NCBI RefSeq assembly: GCF_030651835.1
Contig: NZ_JAUSBX010000125.1
Coordinates: 46,732-110,731, forward strand
Origin: Methylicorpusculum sp.
GTDB taxonomy: Bacteria; Pseudomonadota; Gammaproteobacteria; Methylococcales; Methylomonadaceae
Length of the DNA stretch: 64,000 nt
Direction: 5' to 3'
Notes under the pieces: model-generated
The model's input: only the letters and a program-made list of their open reading frames with translations
The model's database searches: none
Told to the model about the DNA's origin: nothing
In this document: one piece after another, positions 49,787 through 61,127 of the stretch
Position numbering within the stretch: the stretch's first letter is position 1
How the letters are laid out: the number at the start of each line of letters is the position of its first letter
Position numbers and translations under genes: made by a program

Positions 49787-49808
49787 TGCACATTTGAGGT
49801 GACTGATT

Positions 49809-50942
49809 TTGAGTAATCCTGCATTACTGGTATTGGAGGACGGGACTGTCTTTAAGGGGGCATCCATTGGTATCGATGGTTGCTCAACGGGAGAAGTAGT
49901 TTTTAATACATCGTTAACGGGTTATCAGGAAATCCTGAGCGATCCGTCATATGCAAGGCAAATAGTGACATTGACGTACCCGCATGTGGGTAATGTGGGT
50001 ACCAATGCCGAAGACAACGAGTCTGCTCAAGTATTCGCCAGCGGTTTGGTGATCAGGGATTTACCTCTTTTAGCCAGTAACTGGCGAAGCGAAAAAACAT
50101 TACAACGTTACTTAATCGATAATCATGTTGTTGCCATTGCCGATATTGATACCCGCAAGTTAACTCGGTTGCTGCGCGATAAAGGGGCTCAAAATGGCTG
50201 CATCATCGCCGGCGAAACCGTTGATGAAGACGCGGCAAAGCAGGCAATCAGTCAGTTTCCAGGTTTAAAAGGCATGGATCTGGCCAAAGTCGTGAGTGTC
50301 GATCAATCCTATGAATGGCGGGAAGATATCTGGGCGCTGGAATCCGGTTACAGCCAACGCAGCGATCTGTCTTACCATGTGGTGGCGTACGATTTCGGGA
50401 TCAAGCGCAATATCTTGCGTTTACTGGTCAACCGGGGTTGTCGTGTCACGGTTGTGCCCGCTCAAACGCCTGCCGCTGAAGTATTGGCAATGAAACCGGA
50501 CGGTGTGTTTTTATCGAATGGCCCTGGCGATCCGGAGCCCTGCACTTATGCGATTGACGCCATCAAAACCATTCTTGACCGGAAAGTACCGGTATTCGGT
50601 ATTTGTTTGGGGCATCAGTTACTGGCACTGGCCAGCGGCGCGCAAACCGAAAAAATGAAATTTGGCCATCATGGCGCCAATCATCCGGTGCAGGAATTAG
50701 CAACAGGCAAGGTTATGATCAGCAGTCAAAACCATGGCTTTGCGGTTGATGAGGCCAGTCTTCCCGCGCATTTAAAACCCACTTTCAGATCACTTTTCGA
50801 CGGCAGTTTACAAGGCATAGAACGCACTGATTGCCCTGCCTTTGGCTTTCAGGGGCATCCTGAAGCCAGTCCGGGACCTCAAGATGTGGAATTTTTGTTC
50901 GATCGTTTCATCCAAATGATGAAACAGGCCTCTTCGCACTAA
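49809..50942 (+). CDS. carA: Carbamoyl-phosphate synthase small subunit
   Basis: A 377-residue glutamine amidotransferase subunit. The C-terminal class I GATase domain has the nucleophile Cys in [12 protein letters not shown] and the His/Glu in GHPEASPGP. It hydrolyses glutamine and channels ammonia to CarB for carbamoyl phosphate, shared by arginine and pyrimidine synthesis. It starts with TTG at 49809 after GAGGTGA. First gene of carAB. Confidence 0.96.
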   Translation: MSNPALLVLEDGTVFKGASIGIDGCSTGEVVFNTSLTGYQEILSDPSYARQIVTLTYPHVGNVGTNAEDNESAQVFASGLVIRDLPLLASNWRSEKTLQRYLIDNHVVAIADIDTRKLTRLLRDKGAQNGCIIAGETVDEDAAKQAISQFPGLKGMDLAKVVSVDQSYEWREDIWALESGYSQRSDLSYHVVAYDFGIKRNILRLLVNRGCRVTVVPAQTPAAEVLAMKPDGVFLSNGPGDPEPCTYAIDAIKTILDRKVPVFGICLGHQLLALASGAQTEKMKFGHHGANHPVQELATGKVMISSQNHGFAVDEASLPAHLKPTFRSLFDGSLQGIERTDCPAFGFQGHPEASPGPQDVEFLFDRFIQMMKQASSH

Positions 50943-50970
50943 ACCCCACGCAACAGACTTAATTAAAACA

Positions 50971-53900
50971 ATGCCAAAAAGAACTGACATTAAATCGATT
51001 TTATTACTAGGCGCGGGTCCCATTGTTATCGGACAGGCGTGTGAGTTTGATTATTCCGGCACACAAGCGTGTAAAGCGCTTCGAGAAGAAGGGTACCGGG
51101 TCATCTTGGTCAATTCCAATCCGGCAACCATCATGACCGACCCGGATATGGCCGATGTCACTTACATTGAGCCTATCGACTGGCAAACGGTGGAGAAAAT
51201 CATAGAAAAAGAGCGTCCGGATGCCGTATTGCCGACCATGGGCGGTCAGACCGCATTAAATTGCGCGCTGGCACTGGATAAGCACGGTGTTCTGGAAAAA
51301 TACGGTGTCGAAATGATTGGGGCTACGAAAGAAGCTATCAACATGGCAGAAGATCGTGAGTTATTCAATCAGGCGATGGGCCGTATCGGGCTTGAAGTGG
51401 CGAAATCTAAAACCGCACACAGTTTGGAAGAAGCTTTGGCTGCTCAGTTGGAAGTGGGTTATCCGACGGTTATCAGGCCTTCTTTTACCATGGGCGGCAG
51501 CGGCGGAGGGATTGCCTATAACAAGGAAGAGTTCCTGGAAATTTGCGAACGGGGACTTTATCTGTCGCCTACAAACGAATTGCTGATCGAAGAATCGGTG
51601 TTGGGCTGGAAAGAGTTCGAGATGGAAGTGGTGCGCGATTCCAAGGATAACTGCATCATTGTCTGTTCTATTGAAAACTTTGACCCTATGGGGGTTCATA
51701 CCGGCGATTCTATTACGGTTGCACCGGCCCAGACTTTAACCGATAAGGAATATCAGATTTTGCGGAATGTCTCGCTTGCAGTGCTGCGGGAGATAGGTGT
51801 CGACACCGGCGGTTCCAATGTTCAGGTTGCTATTAATCCTGAAGACGGGCGCATGGTGATCATCGAAATGAATCCACGAGTATCGCGTTCATCGGCGCTG
51901 GCCTCAAAAGCAACCGGTTTTCCGATTGCCAAAGTCGCTGCCAAATTGGCGGTTGGCTATACGCTGGACGAATTGAAAAATGAAATCACAGGTGGCGCAA
52001 CACCGGCGTCATTCGAGCCGTCCATTGATTATGTTGTTACCAAAATACCTCGATTTACGTTTGAAAAATTCCCCGATGCCGATGACCGTCTGACCACTCA
52101 AATGAAGTCGGTAGGTGAGGTCATGGCCATTGGCCGGACTTTTCAGGAGTCTTTACAGAAAGCTATTCGAGGTCTTGAAGTCGACAAAACCGGTCTGGAT
52201 GAAATCGTCGATTTAAATGCTGACGATGCATTGGAAAAAATTCAGCGCGAACTCAGGCATCCAGGCGCGCATCGGTTATGGTATCTAGCCGATGCATTTA
52301 GAAAGGGTATGACGCTGGAAGAGATTTTTTCAGCGTGCAAAATTGACCCCTGGTTTCTCGCGCAAGTTGAGGATTTGGTCATTGCTGAAAAATCTTTATC
52401 GGCCAAAACGCTGGCAACCATGGATGACGGTGAATTGTACAAGCTAAAAAGAAAAGGATTTTCAGATGCCAGAATTGCAAAATTATTGGGTGCCACCGAG
52501 TCGGAAGTGCGCAACGTGAGGCACAAAAAAAACATCCGTCCGGTTTATAAGCGAATCGATTCGTGCGCGGCCGAGTTTTCATCCGATACGGCCTACCTGT
52601 ATTCGACATACGAGGAAGAATGTGAGGCGCGTGTTACAGACAAAGAGAAAATAATTATTCTCGGTGGCGGGCCAAACCGGATCGGTCAGGGTATTGAATT
52701 TGATTATTGCTGTGTCCATGCTGCGTTGGCATTGCGTGAAGACGGTTACGAAACAATCATGATCAATTGTAATCCTGAAACCGTTTCTACCGATTTTGAT
52801 ACGTCAGATCGCTTGTATTTTGAGTCTTTGACCTTGGAGGATGTGCTGGAAATCATCCATCTGGAAAAACCGAAAGGTGTTATTGTTCAATTCGGCGGGC
52901 AGACGCCATTAAAGCTGGCTCGCGCACTTGAAGCTGCCGGCGCGCCGATAATAGGCACGTCGCCCGACTCCATCGATCTGGCTGAAGACAGAGAGCGCTT
53001 CCAAAAGTTACTGGAGCGATTGGGTTTGCGCCAGCCTCCGAATGCAACGGCGCGTTCGGTAGAACAAGCCATCAATTCAGCTCGTGAATTGGGGTATCCC
53101 TTGGTGGTCCGGCCTTCTTATGTCTTGGGCGGGCGAGCCATGGAAATCGTATTTAACGAAGAAGGTTTGCAGCGTTACATGAAAGAGGCGGTCAGTGTAT
53201 CCAATGACTCGCCTGTTTTGCTGGATCGCTTTCTTGATGATGCGGTGGAAATGGATGTCGATGCGATTTATGACGGAGAGCGCATTTTGATCGGCGGCTT
53301 AATGGAGCATATCGAGCAAGCCGGTGTGCATTCCGGTGATTCGGCGTGTTCACTTCCACCCTTCGATCTGGCCCCGGAGTTACAGGATCAGTTGCGCGAA
53401 CAGGTTGAAAAAATGGCGGAAGCCTTGGGTGTTATTGGCCTGATGAATACTCAGTTCGCCATTCAGGGTACCGATGTTTACGTGCTGGAGGTTAACCCTA
53501 GAGCCTCCAGAACAGCGCCTTTCGTATCCAAGGCGACGGGTTACCCGCTGGCGAAAATTGCAGCGCGCTGCATGGCCGGCAAAAGTCTGACAGAGCAGGG
53601 CGTCACTGAAGAACGTATCCCCAGCTATTTCTCTGTCAAAGAAGCTGTCTTTCCCTTCGTTAAATTTCCCGGTGTTGATCCTTTGCTGGGACCTGAAATG
53701 AAGTCCACCGGCGAAGTCATGGGAGTCGGAAAAACTTTTGGTGAAGCCTTTGCAAAATCGCAAAGGGCAGCCGGAGTGGATCTGAATCTAAGCGGTAAGG
53801 TGTTAATCAGTATTCGCGATGCAGACAAGCCTAAATTGCCGGAAATTGCCCGATTGTTAGTGGCAAAAAATTATGAGATTGTTGCGACCCGGGGTACGGC

Positions 53901-54189
53901 CAGAGTCATCAAGGAAGCGGGAATACCTTGTGAAGAGGTTTTTAAGGTCAACGAGGGACGGCCCAATACGGTTGACATGATAAAAAACGATCAGATTCAA
54001 TTGATTGTTAATACCACCGAAGGCAAAAAAGCCATTAACGATTCATTCACCATGCGGCGTGAAGCCTTGCAGCACCGTGTCGCTTATTATACGACAATGG
54101 CCGGTGCGAAAGCGGCGTGTTGTGCCTTGGGTGAATTGAGTGCCGGGAGTGTTTCCTGTCTTAAGGATTTACATAAGACTTTTGAATAA
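50971..54189 (+). CDS. carB: Carbamoyl-phosphate synthase large subunit
   Basis: A 1072-residue enzyme made of two homologous ATP-grasp halves (about 1-400 and 550-935), an oligomerisation domain between them, and a C-terminal MGS-like allosteric domain (about 935-1072). Both halves have full ATP-grasp motifs ([26 protein letters not shown]). It starts 28 bases after carA. Confidence 0.97.
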   Translation: MPKRTDIKSILLLGAGPIVIGQACEFDYSGTQACKALREEGYRVILVNSNPATIMTDPDMADVTYIEPIDWQTVEKIIEKERPDAVLPTMGGQTALNCALALDKHGVLEKYGVEMIGATKEAINMAEDRELFNQAMGRIGLEVAKSKTAHSLEEALAAQLEVGYPTVIRPSFTMGGSGGGIAYNKEEFLEICERGLYLSPTNELLIEESVLGWKEFEMEVVRDSKDNCIIVCSIENFDPMGVHTGDSITVAPAQTLTDKEYQILRNVSLAVLREIGVDTGGSNVQVAINPEDGRMVIIEMNPRVSRSSALASKATGFPIAKVAAKLAVGYTLDELKNEITGGATPASFEPSIDYVVTKIPRFTFEKFPDADDRLTTQMKSVGEVMAIGRTFQESLQKAIRGLEVDKTGLDEIVDLNADDALEKIQRELRHPGAHRLWYLADAFRKGMTLEEIFSACKIDPWFLAQVEDLVIAEKSLSAKTLATMDDGELYKLKRKGFSDARIAKLLGATESEVRNVRHKKNIRPVYKRIDSCAAEFSSDTAYLYSTYEEECEARVTDKEKIIILGGGPNRIGQGIEFDYCCVHAALALREDGYETIMINCNPETVSTDFDTSDRLYFESLTLEDVLEIIHLEKPKGVIVQFGGQTPLKLARALEAAGAPIIGTSPDSIDLAEDRERFQKLLERLGLRQPPNATARSVEQAINSARELGYPLVVRPSYVLGGRAMEIVFNEEGLQRYMKEAVSVSNDSPVLLDRFLDDAVEMDVDAIYDGERILIGGLMEHIEQAGVHSGDSACSLPPFDLAPELQDQLREQVEKMAEALGVIGLMNTQFAIQGTDVYVLEVNPRASRTAPFVSKATGYPLAKIAARCMAGKSLTEQGVTEERIPSYFSVKEAVFPFVKFPGVDPLLGPEMKSTGEVMGVGKTFGEAFAKSQRAAGVDLNLSGKVLISIRDADKPKLPEIARLLVAKNYEIVATRGTARVIKEAGIPCEEVFKVNEGRPNTVDMIKNDQIQLIVNTTEGKKAINDSFTMRREALQHRVAYYTTMAGAKAACCALGELSAGSVSCLKDLHKTFE

Positions 54190-54303
54190 AGCGCGTCTTT
54201 GCATTATTGCTGAAGATGATCGATAAGTTAGGATCAGGCATCTGATAGCTTTGCCTTTTATTGGTTTTCATTGTGAAAGGCGGTTTGATTTTCAGGTTAT
54301 TTG

Positions 54304-54463
54304 AGCAATTCTCAATTTGAAGAAAAAAAGGGTCGGGAGGAAGCTTTTTGAGGATGCCGGCAGCAGGGATGCAGTTGTCAAGCCTCCATGGAAGGGTTTG
54401 CTTTCCTCGAAAGTCTTTTCCCTGCCCAACATGACGCTGAAAAATATCGAACTGGGAATTGCT
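54304..54463. repeat. Dispersed inverted-repeat family, full-length copy
   Basis: A 160-base element: left end AGCAATTCTCAATTTGA, right end TCGAACTGGGAATTGCT, imperfect inverse of each other. The interior has GCCGGCAGCAGGGATG and CTCCATGGAAGGGTTTG. It is the most complete copy and occupies much of the 362-base carB-greA gap. Confidence 0.8.
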
Positions 54464-54551
54464 GGGTTATTTGTTGTGTGTTTCTAAAATGATAATTCCG
54501 GTTTAAAGCAAAAAATAAAATCGGAACGAAATTGACTGGAGTTGTTTATAA

Positions 54552-55028
54552 ATGAATAAAGTACCACTGACTATTGTCGGAGCAGAAAAACTGCGTGCTG
54601 AATTAGAGGAATTGAAATCGGTTGTAAGACCAAGAATCATTGCTGCAATTTCGGATGCCAGGGCTCATGGTGACTTAAAGGAAAATGCCGAATACCATGC
54701 GGCCAGAGAGCAGCAAAGTTTTGCAGAAGGCCGGATTGCAGAAATTGAATCCAAGCTTTCAAATGCGCAAATCATTGATGTGACCAAGTTGGATGCGAAT
54801 GGCAAAGTTGTTTTTGGTGCAACTGTCGAGATTGAAGATGCCGATACCGGTAAAACAGTGGTTTATCAGATTGTCGGTGAAGATGAGGCCGATATAAAAG
54901 CAGGGCGCATTTCAATCGGCTCGCCCATTGCGAGAGCCATGATAGGCAAAGAAGCCGGTGATACGGTCATCGTCAAAGCACCAGGCGGGGATGTTGAGTA
55001 CGAAGTCATCTCCATTCAGTATATCTAG
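54552..55028 (+). CDS. greA: Transcription elongation factor GreA
   Basis: A 158-residue factor: N-terminal coiled coil (1-75) with the basic-acidic tip [20 protein letters not shown], and C-terminal FKBP-like domain with [17 protein letters not shown]. It rescues backtracked RNA polymerase by stimulating transcript cleavage. Position after carAB is conserved in gammaproteobacteria. Confidence 0.97.
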   Translation: MNKVPLTIVGAEKLRAELEELKSVVRPRIIAAISDARAHGDLKENAEYHAAREQQSFAEGRIAEIESKLSNAQIIDVTKLDANGKVVFGATVEIEDADTGKTVVYQIVGEDEADIKAGRISIGSPIARAMIGKEAGDTVIVKAPGGDVEYEVISIQYI

Positions 55029-55070
55029 TCAGATGTGACAGGCGAGGGAATGTGATTCCCTCGCAAAGAC

Positions 55071-55337
55071 TTATTTTTTGGGATTTAAACGATAAATGAC
55101 CAAAATCTGCCCGATACTTTGAATAAAGTTCGCGCCGGTTCTAGTGCAGATGGATTCCTGAATACGAACGCGCTCTTCGCGTTCGGCGCGAATCTTGACT
55201 TTGATGAGTTCATGACTGTCTAAAGCGAGTTCGATTTCAGCCAGGACAGCTTCTGTTAATCCGGATTGACCTATCATAATGACAGGTTTCAAGCTGTGGG
55301 CTTGAGCCTTTAGCTTCTTTTTGTCGGCTGCGATCAC
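55071..55337 (-). CDS. yhbY: Ribosome assembly RNA-binding protein YhbY (CRM domain)
   Basis: An 88-residue CRM-domain protein; the GQSGLTEAVLAEIELALDSH segment holds the GxxG-like RNA-binding loop. Associates with pre-50S particles. The GTG at 55337 gives the family start (VIAADKKKLKAQ) with AAGGA upstream; longer ATG starts would add a non-conserved leader overlapping rlmE. Divergent from rlmE by 46 bases, the standard arrangement. Confidence 0.93.
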   Translation of the reverse strand: MIAADKKKLKAQAHSLKPVIMIGQSGLTEAVLAEIELALDSHELIKVKIRAEREERVRIQESICTRTGANFIQSIGQILVIYRLNPKK

Positions 55338-55383
55338 TCTTAATTCCTTCGTAAAAAAGGCGAAATAATACACGAATTCAACA

Positions 55384-56004
55384 ATGGCACGAAGCAAAAG
55401 CAGCAATCAGTGGTTACAGGAACATTTTCATGATGAATATGTCAAACTGGCTCAACAGCAAGGATGGCGCTCCAGAGCAGTGTTCAAGCTTATTGAAATT
55501 CAGGAGAAGGATCAACTGATCAAGCCTGGGATGAATGTCATTGACTTGGGCGCTGCTCCAGGCGGATGGTCTCAATATGCCAGGCAGATTCTTGGCAAGA
55601 AAAATAAAATTGTGGCTTTAGATATTTTGCCCATGACGCCGCTCGAAGGTGTTTCGTTTATTCAAGGTGATTTTCGCGAAGAGGCTGTTCTTGACCAGTT
55701 GCACGAAGTGCTGGAAGGTGCTCCTGTTAGTGTGGTCCTATCCGATATGGCGCCGAATATGAGCGGTAATAAAGGCGTTGACTTGCCCCGCGCAATTTAT
55801 TTGTGTGAATTGGCATTAGATACAGCCCGGACAGTGTTAATGCCCGGAGGCGGTTTTTTAGTCAAGGTTTTTCAGGGTGAGGGCTTTGATGAGTTCTATC
55901 GTGATGTGAGCAGTTCTTTCTCAAAGGTAGTGGTCAGAAAGCCAAAAGCCTCGCGGCCTCGCAGTAATGAAGTTTATATTTTGGCTAAAGGGTTTAAAAA
56001 ATGA
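55384..56004 (+). CDS. rlmE: 23S rRNA 2'-O-ribose methyltransferase RlmE
   Basis: A 206-residue SAM methyltransferase (FtsJ/RrmJ) making Um2552 of 23S rRNA. Motif I is [15 protein letters not shown], and the K-D-K-E tetrad is represented by Lys near 38, Asp in VVLSDMAPN, Lys in FLVKVFQGE and Glu in SNEVYIL. Followed by ftsH, as in E. coli, where both are heat-shock genes. Confidence 0.96.
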   Translation: MARSKSSNQWLQEHFHDEYVKLAQQQGWRSRAVFKLIEIQEKDQLIKPGMNVIDLGAAPGGWSQYARQILGKKNKIVALDILPMTPLEGVSFIQGDFREEAVLDQLHEVLEGAPVSVVLSDMAPNMSGNKGVDLPRAIYLCELALDTARTVLMPGGGFLVKVFQGEGFDEFYRDVSSSFSKVVVRKPKASRPRSNEVYILAKGFKK

Positions 56005-56081
56005 AATACAGAACCATATCATGTCTAGAGTCAAAATAATAAGATTGTCAACCAATAACGAGGGCCGGGAATGACTATTCC

Positions 56082-56090
56082 TGTTATAAT
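56082..56090 (+). promoter_or_regulatory. Extended -10 promoter candidate for ftsH
   Basis: TGTTATAAT is an extended -10 element (TGn-TATAAT) 49 bases before the ftsH start. No good -35 is seen, as is common with extended -10 promoters. Confidence 0.45.
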
Positions 56091-56138
56091 GCCAACGATT
56101 AATACAAAAGAGGACCGTTCCGGTCAGGGGCGAAAAGT

Positions 56139-58067
56139 TTGAACGATATGCTTAAAAATGTAATTTTGTGGGTTGTCATCGCTGTAGTGCTGATGTCAGT
56201 TTTCAATAACTTCGCGCCACAAGGAGCTAAAGGCGACGCCTCGCTGTCTTACACACAGTTTATACAAGCTGTAAAATCAGGGCAGGTCCAGCACGTTATC
56301 ATTGATGACCGTGTCATCAAAGGCAAAATGCAAAGCGGTGAACAATTTAGATCTTACGCCCCCAATGATCCCCACATGGTTGATGATCTTCTGGAAAACG
56401 GTGTTGAGGTTAAAGCCGTTCCGCCTGAGCAACCCTCTTTCCTGATGCAGTTATTGGTGTCATTCGGCCCGATTTTGCTGCTGATCGGTGTTTGGGTGTT
56501 TTTCATGCGCCAGATGCAGGGAGGCGGAGCCGGAGGTAAAGGTGCGCTTTCTTTTGGCAAAAGCAAAGCGAAAATGCTTGAGGAAAATCAGATTAAAGTC
56601 ACCTTTGCCGATGTTGCCGGGTGCGATGAAGCCAAGGAAGAAGTCAAAGAAATGGTCGACTTCCTCAAAGATCCGGCCAAATATCAGAAACTGGGCGGCA
56701 AAATTCCACGCGGCGCACTGATGGTCGGACCTCCGGGAACTGGAAAGACCTTGCTTGCCAGAGCGATTGCCGGTGAGGCAAAAGTGCCTTTTTTCAGTAT
56801 TTCCGGTTCCGATTTTGTAGAAATGTTTGTCGGTGTCGGCGCTTCGCGCGTTCGGGATATGTTTGAGCAGGCTAAGAAACATGCGCCATGCATCATATTT
56901 ATCGATGAAATCGATGCCGTTGGCAGGCAGCGTGGTGCCGGCTTGGGTGGTGGACATGATGAACGTGAGCAAACCTTGAATCAACTGCTCGTTGAAATGG
57001 ACGGCTTCGAAGGTAATGAAGGAATTATTGTCATTGCCGCAACCAATCGTCCGGACGTTTTGGACAAAGCTTTGCTCCGTCCAGGCCGATTTGATCGTCA
57101 GGTGACTGTGGGGCTGCCGGATGTGAAAGGCAGAGAGCAGATACTGAACGTGCACATGAAGAAAGTGCCTGCGTCAGACGATGTTAAAGTCAGATATATT
57201 GCTCAGGGCACGCCCGGTTTTTCAGGGGCCGATTTGGCCAATCTGGTGAATGAGGCCGCATTATTTGCCGCCAGGACCAATAAAAATACGGTCAGCATGG
57301 GCGACCTTGAAAGCGCAAAAGATAAGTTGATCATGGGTGCAGAACGCCGCTCCATGGTGATGAGTGAAAAAGAAAAACGTATGACGGCTTATCATGAAGC
57401 AGGTCACGCGATAGTTGGAAAGACTGTTCCTGAACATGATCCTGTTTATAAAGTCAGTATCATGCCGAGAGGTCGCGCTTTGGGTGTGACCATGTTCTTG
57501 CCTGAAGCCGATCAATACAGCGCCAGTAAATGTAAGCTGGACAGTATGATTTCCAGTCTTTTTGGCGGCCGTATTGCCGAGGATATGATTTTTGGCTGGG
57601 AGCAAGTCAGTACCGGCGCATCCAACGATATCGAAAGAGCCACAGAACTGGCAAGAAACATGGTTACCAAGTGGGGATTATCCCAGCGCTTGGGGCCTTT
57701 GGCCTACAGTGAAGAGGAAGGTGAGGTTTTTCTTGGCCGGTCCGTGACGCGTCATAAGTCAGTGTCCGAGGAAACGTCGCATACGATTGATGAGGAAATC
57801 AGGTCTATTATCGACAAGAACTATGCGAGAGCTGAAGAAATTCTGAAAGAGAATATCGACATTCTTCATTCAATGGCCGAAGCATTAATTAAATATGAAA
57901 CCATTGATAAGTATCAGATAGATGATTTGATGCAGCGCAAACCTGTGGGTCCGCCCAAAGGCTGGGGCGACTGGGGTCATCTGGACAAGGATGGGAAAGA
58001 AAGCCAAAGTTCCTCGACTGATAAACCCGCTGATTCAGTCGGCGATCCAGCCGAAGGAAGCCACTAA
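56139..58067 (+). CDS. ftsH: ATP-dependent zinc metalloprotease FtsH
   Basis: A 642-residue inner-membrane AAA+ protease with two membrane helices (about 5-25 and 100-120), Walker A GPPGTGKT, the second-region-of-homology Arg finger in RPGRFDRQV, and zinc motif HEAGH. It degrades misfolded membrane proteins and, in E. coli, sigma-32; rpoH is in this window. The TTG at 56139 has AGGGGCG about 10 bases upstream; an ATG at 56148 is an alternative. Confidence 0.96.
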   Translation: MNDMLKNVILWVVIAVVLMSVFNNFAPQGAKGDASLSYTQFIQAVKSGQVQHVIIDDRVIKGKMQSGEQFRSYAPNDPHMVDDLLENGVEVKAVPPEQPSFLMQLLVSFGPILLLIGVWVFFMRQMQGGGAGGKGALSFGKSKAKMLEENQIKVTFADVAGCDEAKEEVKEMVDFLKDPAKYQKLGGKIPRGALMVGPPGTGKTLLARAIAGEAKVPFFSISGSDFVEMFVGVGASRVRDMFEQAKKHAPCIIFIDEIDAVGRQRGAGLGGGHDEREQTLNQLLVEMDGFEGNEGIIVIAATNRPDVLDKALLRPGRFDRQVTVGLPDVKGREQILNVHMKKVPASDDVKVRYIAQGTPGFSGADLANLVNEAALFAARTNKNTVSMGDLESAKDKLIMGAERRSMVMSEKEKRMTAYHEAGHAIVGKTVPEHDPVYKVSIMPRGRALGVTMFLPEADQYSASKCKLDSMISSLFGGRIAEDMIFGWEQVSTGASNDIERATELARNMVTKWGLSQRLGPLAYSEEEGEVFLGRSVTRHKSVSEETSHTIDEEIRSIIDKNYARAEEILKENIDILHSMAEALIKYETIDKYQIDDLMQRKPVGPPKGWGDWGHLDKDGKESQSSSTDKPADSVGDPAEGSH

Positions 58068-58125
58068 AAAGGCAGTTTGTTGCAGTTAATTAAATAGCTG
58101 TCATTGAAAAAAGCTTGATCAAACA

Positions 58126-58160
58126 AAGGAGCGGTGATTATTTTCACGGCTCCTTTTTTG
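58126..58160 (+). terminator. Terminator after ftsH
   Basis: AAAGGAGC (58126-58133) pairs with GCTCCTTT, with inner GTGA/TCAC pairs, followed by a run of six T. It closes the rlmE-ftsH unit. folP, often found here, is absent before glmM. Confidence 0.88.
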
Positions 58161-58303
58161 TTTTATACGCCTCTCGATACTACAATTTCCTCAGTGTAAA
58201 CCTGTTCAAAATGCCTAGCTAAAGCGCAGTTGTGTCTTTCAGGATCAAGGTTTGTCGGGTTGCGATTTTTTAAAGATAATTTATTTCAGAATAGGCTTGA
58301 ACG

Positions 58304-59647
58304 ATGAAGGAAAAAAAATATTTTGGAACCGATGGAATTAGGGGCAAAGTGGGTGTGCCGCCAATTACAGCAGATTTCATGCTCAAGCTGGGCTGGGCGG
58401 CAGGACGCGTATTTGCGAACGAAGGTCATGGCTTTGTGCTGGTCGGCAAAGATACCCGCATTTCCGGATACATGTTTGAATCAGCGCTTGAAGCAGGCCT
58501 GACCGCCGCCGGAGTCGATACTCGGTTATTGGGCCCCATGCCCACGCCGGGTATTGCCTATTTGACCCGAACTTTAAGGGCTCAGGCGGGTATTGTAATC
58601 AGTGCTTCGCATAATCCTTACTACGATAACGGCATCAAGTTTTTTTCTGTTCAAGGCACCAAGTTGCCCGACGAAATAGAGAAAAAAATAGAAGGTTATA
58701 TAGATTCCCCGATGACTACAGTGGAGTCATCGGAACTAGGCAAAGCTAAAAGAGTGGACGATGCTGCCGGCCGTTATATCGAGTTTTGTAAAGGCACCAT
58801 ACCCACGTCTATGGATTTTAATGGCATGAGAATTGTCGTGGATTGCGCAAACGGAGCGACTTATCATATAGCCCCGCATGTGTTCAGCGAAGTCGGTGCG
58901 GAAGTTGTTTCAATCGGTGTCGATCCTGATGGCTTGAATATCAACGAAGAATGCGGCGCAACCAAGCCGGATAAACTCGTGGCGGCCGTTCAGGCCTACC
59001 GTGCCGATTTAGGTATAGCGCTGGATGGCGATGGCGATCGTTTGATCATGGTTGATCATAAAGGCGAGATCGTTGACGGTGACGAATTGATCTATATCAT
59101 TGCTAAGTCAAGGCTCAAAAGCGGACATTTAACAGGGCCCGTGATTGGGACTTTAATGACAAATCTGGGAATGGAGCACGCATTGAAAGACCTCAGTGTG
59201 CCCTTGTTTCGTGCTAATGTCGGAGATCGTTATGTCTTGGAAATGATGACGAATAAGCAAGGTATTTTGGGCGGTGAAAATTCCGGGCATATTATCTGTC
59301 TGGACAGGACGACGACAGGCGACGGGATTGTTGCAGCGCTTCAAGTGCTGGCTGAAATTCATGTTACCGGAAAATCATTACACGAGCTGAAATCAGGCAT
59401 GCAGAAATACCCTCAAGTATTGATCAATGTCAAAACCGCTGAAAAAATTAATCCTGATACCCACGAAGGCTTGCAGAAATCAGTCAAGGACGCTGAGAAG
59501 AAATTAGGTAATACCGGTCGTGTATTGCTGAGATCATCGGGGACTGAACCTTTGATTAGAGTGATGGTGGAAGGCAGCAATGAAACGCTGGTCAATGAAT
59601 TGGCACAGTATCTGGCTGATCAAGTTAGGAACGCAATCGGTGCTTGA
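58304..59647 (+). CDS. glmM: Phosphoglucosamine mutase
   Basis: A 447-residue alpha-D-phosphohexomutase converting glucosamine-6-P to glucosamine-1-P for peptidoglycan and LPS. The active Ser lies in [15 protein letters not shown], the Mg2+ loop is DGDGDR, sugar-binding GGENSGH and phosphate-binding [12 protein letters not shown] follow. Full length. Confidence 0.97.
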   Translation: MKEKKYFGTDGIRGKVGVPPITADFMLKLGWAAGRVFANEGHGFVLVGKDTRISGYMFESALEAGLTAAGVDTRLLGPMPTPGIAYLTRTLRAQAGIVISASHNPYYDNGIKFFSVQGTKLPDEIEKKIEGYIDSPMTTVESSELGKAKRVDDAAGRYIEFCKGTIPTSMDFNGMRIVVDCANGATYHIAPHVFSEVGAEVVSIGVDPDGLNINEECGATKPDKLVAAVQAYRADLGIALDGDGDRLIMVDHKGEIVDGDELIYIIAKSRLKSGHLTGPVIGTLMTNLGMEHALKDLSVPLFRANVGDRYVLEMMTNKQGILGGENSGHIICLDRTTTGDGIVAALQVLAEIHVTGKSLHELKSGMQKYPQVLINVKTAEKINPDTHEGLQKSVKDAEKKLGNTGRVLLRSSGTEPLIRVMVEGSNETLVNELAQYLADQVRNAIGA

Positions 59648-59700
59648 ATTAGTAAAGTTATGCATATATGATACCCAGCTTATTTTCGCCGGAGAGGAAA

Positions 59701-60450
59701 ATGCGTCGTAAACTAGTAGTTGGAAATTGGAAAATGAACGGTTCTAAAGAAATGACCGCGTCATTATGTAAATCCATAATTTCAGGATTAACTCAAACAG
59801 GAGCGGATATCGCGGTTTGTGTACCCTATGTTTATTTATCTGACGCTGCAAACGCGCTTAAGGGAACTCATCTTCAGCTGGGTTCACAAAACGTGGCAGA
59901 CCAGACATCAGGCGCTTATACCGGCGAAATTTCGGCAGCCATGCTTAAGGAATTTGATTGCACCTATGCAATCGTCGGCCATTCTGAACGCAGATCTTAC
60001 TATGGCGATTCCAACGAATCAGTGGCTGCGCGTTTTTGCCAGGCTCAAAAACAAGACATCCTGCCGATTTTATGTGTCGGTGAAACGCTTGAACAACGTG
60101 AAAATGATCAGACGTTCAGCGTGATTGACGAACAACTGGATGCAGTTCTGGCGGCAGCCGGCATTGAAGCATTTAAAAGTGCTGTAATTGCTTATGAACC
60201 CGTCTGGGCGATCGGTACCGGCAAAACGGCATCCGATGAGCAAGCACAAGAAGTTCACAAATACATTCGTGAACGCTTTGCCAAACAAAACCCTGAAATA
60301 GCCAGCAACTTGCAAATATTGTACGGTGGCAGCGTAAAAGCTGATAATGCCAAAGGTTTGTTCGCTATGGCTGATATTGATGGTGGTTTAATTGGCGGAG
60401 CTTCTTTGGATGCTGAAGGTTTCTTAAAGATTTATCAAGCGGCTAATTAA
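59701..60450 (+). CDS. tpiA: Triosephosphate isomerase
   Basis: A 249-residue TIM barrel. N-terminal GNWKMNGS carries Asn and Lys of the active site, IVGHSERR the catalytic His, AYEPVWAIGTG the catalytic Glu and loop 6. ATG at 59701 has GGAGAGG upstream; an upstream in-frame ATG at 59668 gives a non-family leader. Sits 5 bases before secG. Confidence 0.97.
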   Translation: MRRKLVVGNWKMNGSKEMTASLCKSIISGLTQTGADIAVCVPYVYLSDAANALKGTHLQLGSQNVADQTSGAYTGEISAAMLKEFDCTYAIVGHSERRSYYGDSNESVAARFCQAQKQDILPILCVGETLEQRENDQTFSVIDEQLDAVLAAAGIEAFKSAVIAYEPVWAIGTGKTASDEQAQEVHKYIRERFAKQNPEIASNLQILYGGSVKADNAKGLFAMADIDGGLIGGASLDAEGFLKIYQAAN

Positions 60451-60455
60451 TCGTT

Positions 60456-60824
60456 ATGTATCAAGCTATAATCGTTATTCATGTATTACTGGGCCTGGGT
60501 GTTATAGGCTTGGTTTTAATGCAACAAGGGAAAGGTGCGGACGCAGGTGCTGCTTTTGGTAGCGGCGCATCAGGCACTATTTTCGGAGCTCAGGGAGCCG
60601 CTTCCTTCTTATCAAGAACGACAGCGATCTTGGCGTCATTATTCTTTATCACCAGTTTAGGACTTGCTGTTTTAAGCGGTAAGACAACTGAAGTAAAAGA
60701 TCTGTTGGACATGCCCGAAGCAGAAATATCCGAAGTACCAAATCTAGGGCCTAAATCAGCAACTGATACTCCGGTTCCTGTTCCGGCTGAACAAAATCAA
60801 TTAGATGTACCGGCCTCTCAATAA
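60456..60824 (+). CDS. secG: Protein-export membrane protein SecG
   Basis: A 122-residue component of SecYEG with two membrane helices (about 2-22 and 52-72) and the family segment QQGKGADAGAAFGSGASGTIFG between. The C-terminal tail after residue 75 is Pro/Glu-rich and likely cytoplasmic. Followed directly by tRNA-Leu, as in most gammaproteobacteria. Confidence 0.96.
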   Translation: MYQAIIVIHVLLGLGVIGLVLMQQGKGADAGAAFGSGASGTIFGAQGAASFLSRTTAILASLFFITSLGLAVLSGKTTEVKDLLDMPEAEISEVPNLGPKSATDTPVPVPAEQNQLDVPASQ

Positions 60825-60851
60825 GCTGGTAATCCGCTAAACTGAATTCAA

Positions 60852-60936
60852 GCCGATGTGGTGAAATTGGTAGACACGCCATCTTGAGGGGGTGGTGACG
60901 CAAGTCGTGCCGGTTCAAGTCCGGCCATCGGCACCA
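60852..60936 (+). tRNA. tRNA-Leu (anticodon GAG)
   Basis: An 85-base gene. The acceptor stem pairs GCCGATG with CATCGGC, the anticodon loop TTGAGGG reads GAG, a variable arm typical of class II tRNA-Leu is present, TTCAAGT is in the T loop, and CCA is encoded. It decodes CUC/CUU. Its 3' side leads into accessory DNA. Confidence 0.96.
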
Positions 60937-60972
60937 ATCAGGGGTTTTTTTAACAAGCCCAAAGAAGTACAG

Positions 60973-61006
60973 AAACCCGCAAGTTGAAAGGCTTAGCGGG
61001 TTTTTT
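60973..61006 (+). terminator. Terminator after tRNA-Leu
   Basis: AAACCCGC (60973-60980) pairs with GCGGGTTT, ending in TTTTTT. It closes the secG-tRNA transcription unit. Confidence 0.88.
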
Positions 61007-61127
61007 ATTGTCCATAGAAAACGAACAGGGATGGCGCCCTGATGCAATAGAAAGGCAACTAGCCCATTAGGCTGATGCTGGCCCCATATTTACCTGAACA
61101 TCCAAACCGCAAATCCTAGAGACACCC

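Noticed and set aside
58068..58303. Missing folP between ftsH and glmM
   Set aside because: Only a terminator and a promoter-length gap are present; folP may simply lie elsewhere.
60751..61047. 98-residue minus-strand frame over tRNA-Leu
   Set aside because: Antisense to a tRNA gene and terminator; coincidental.
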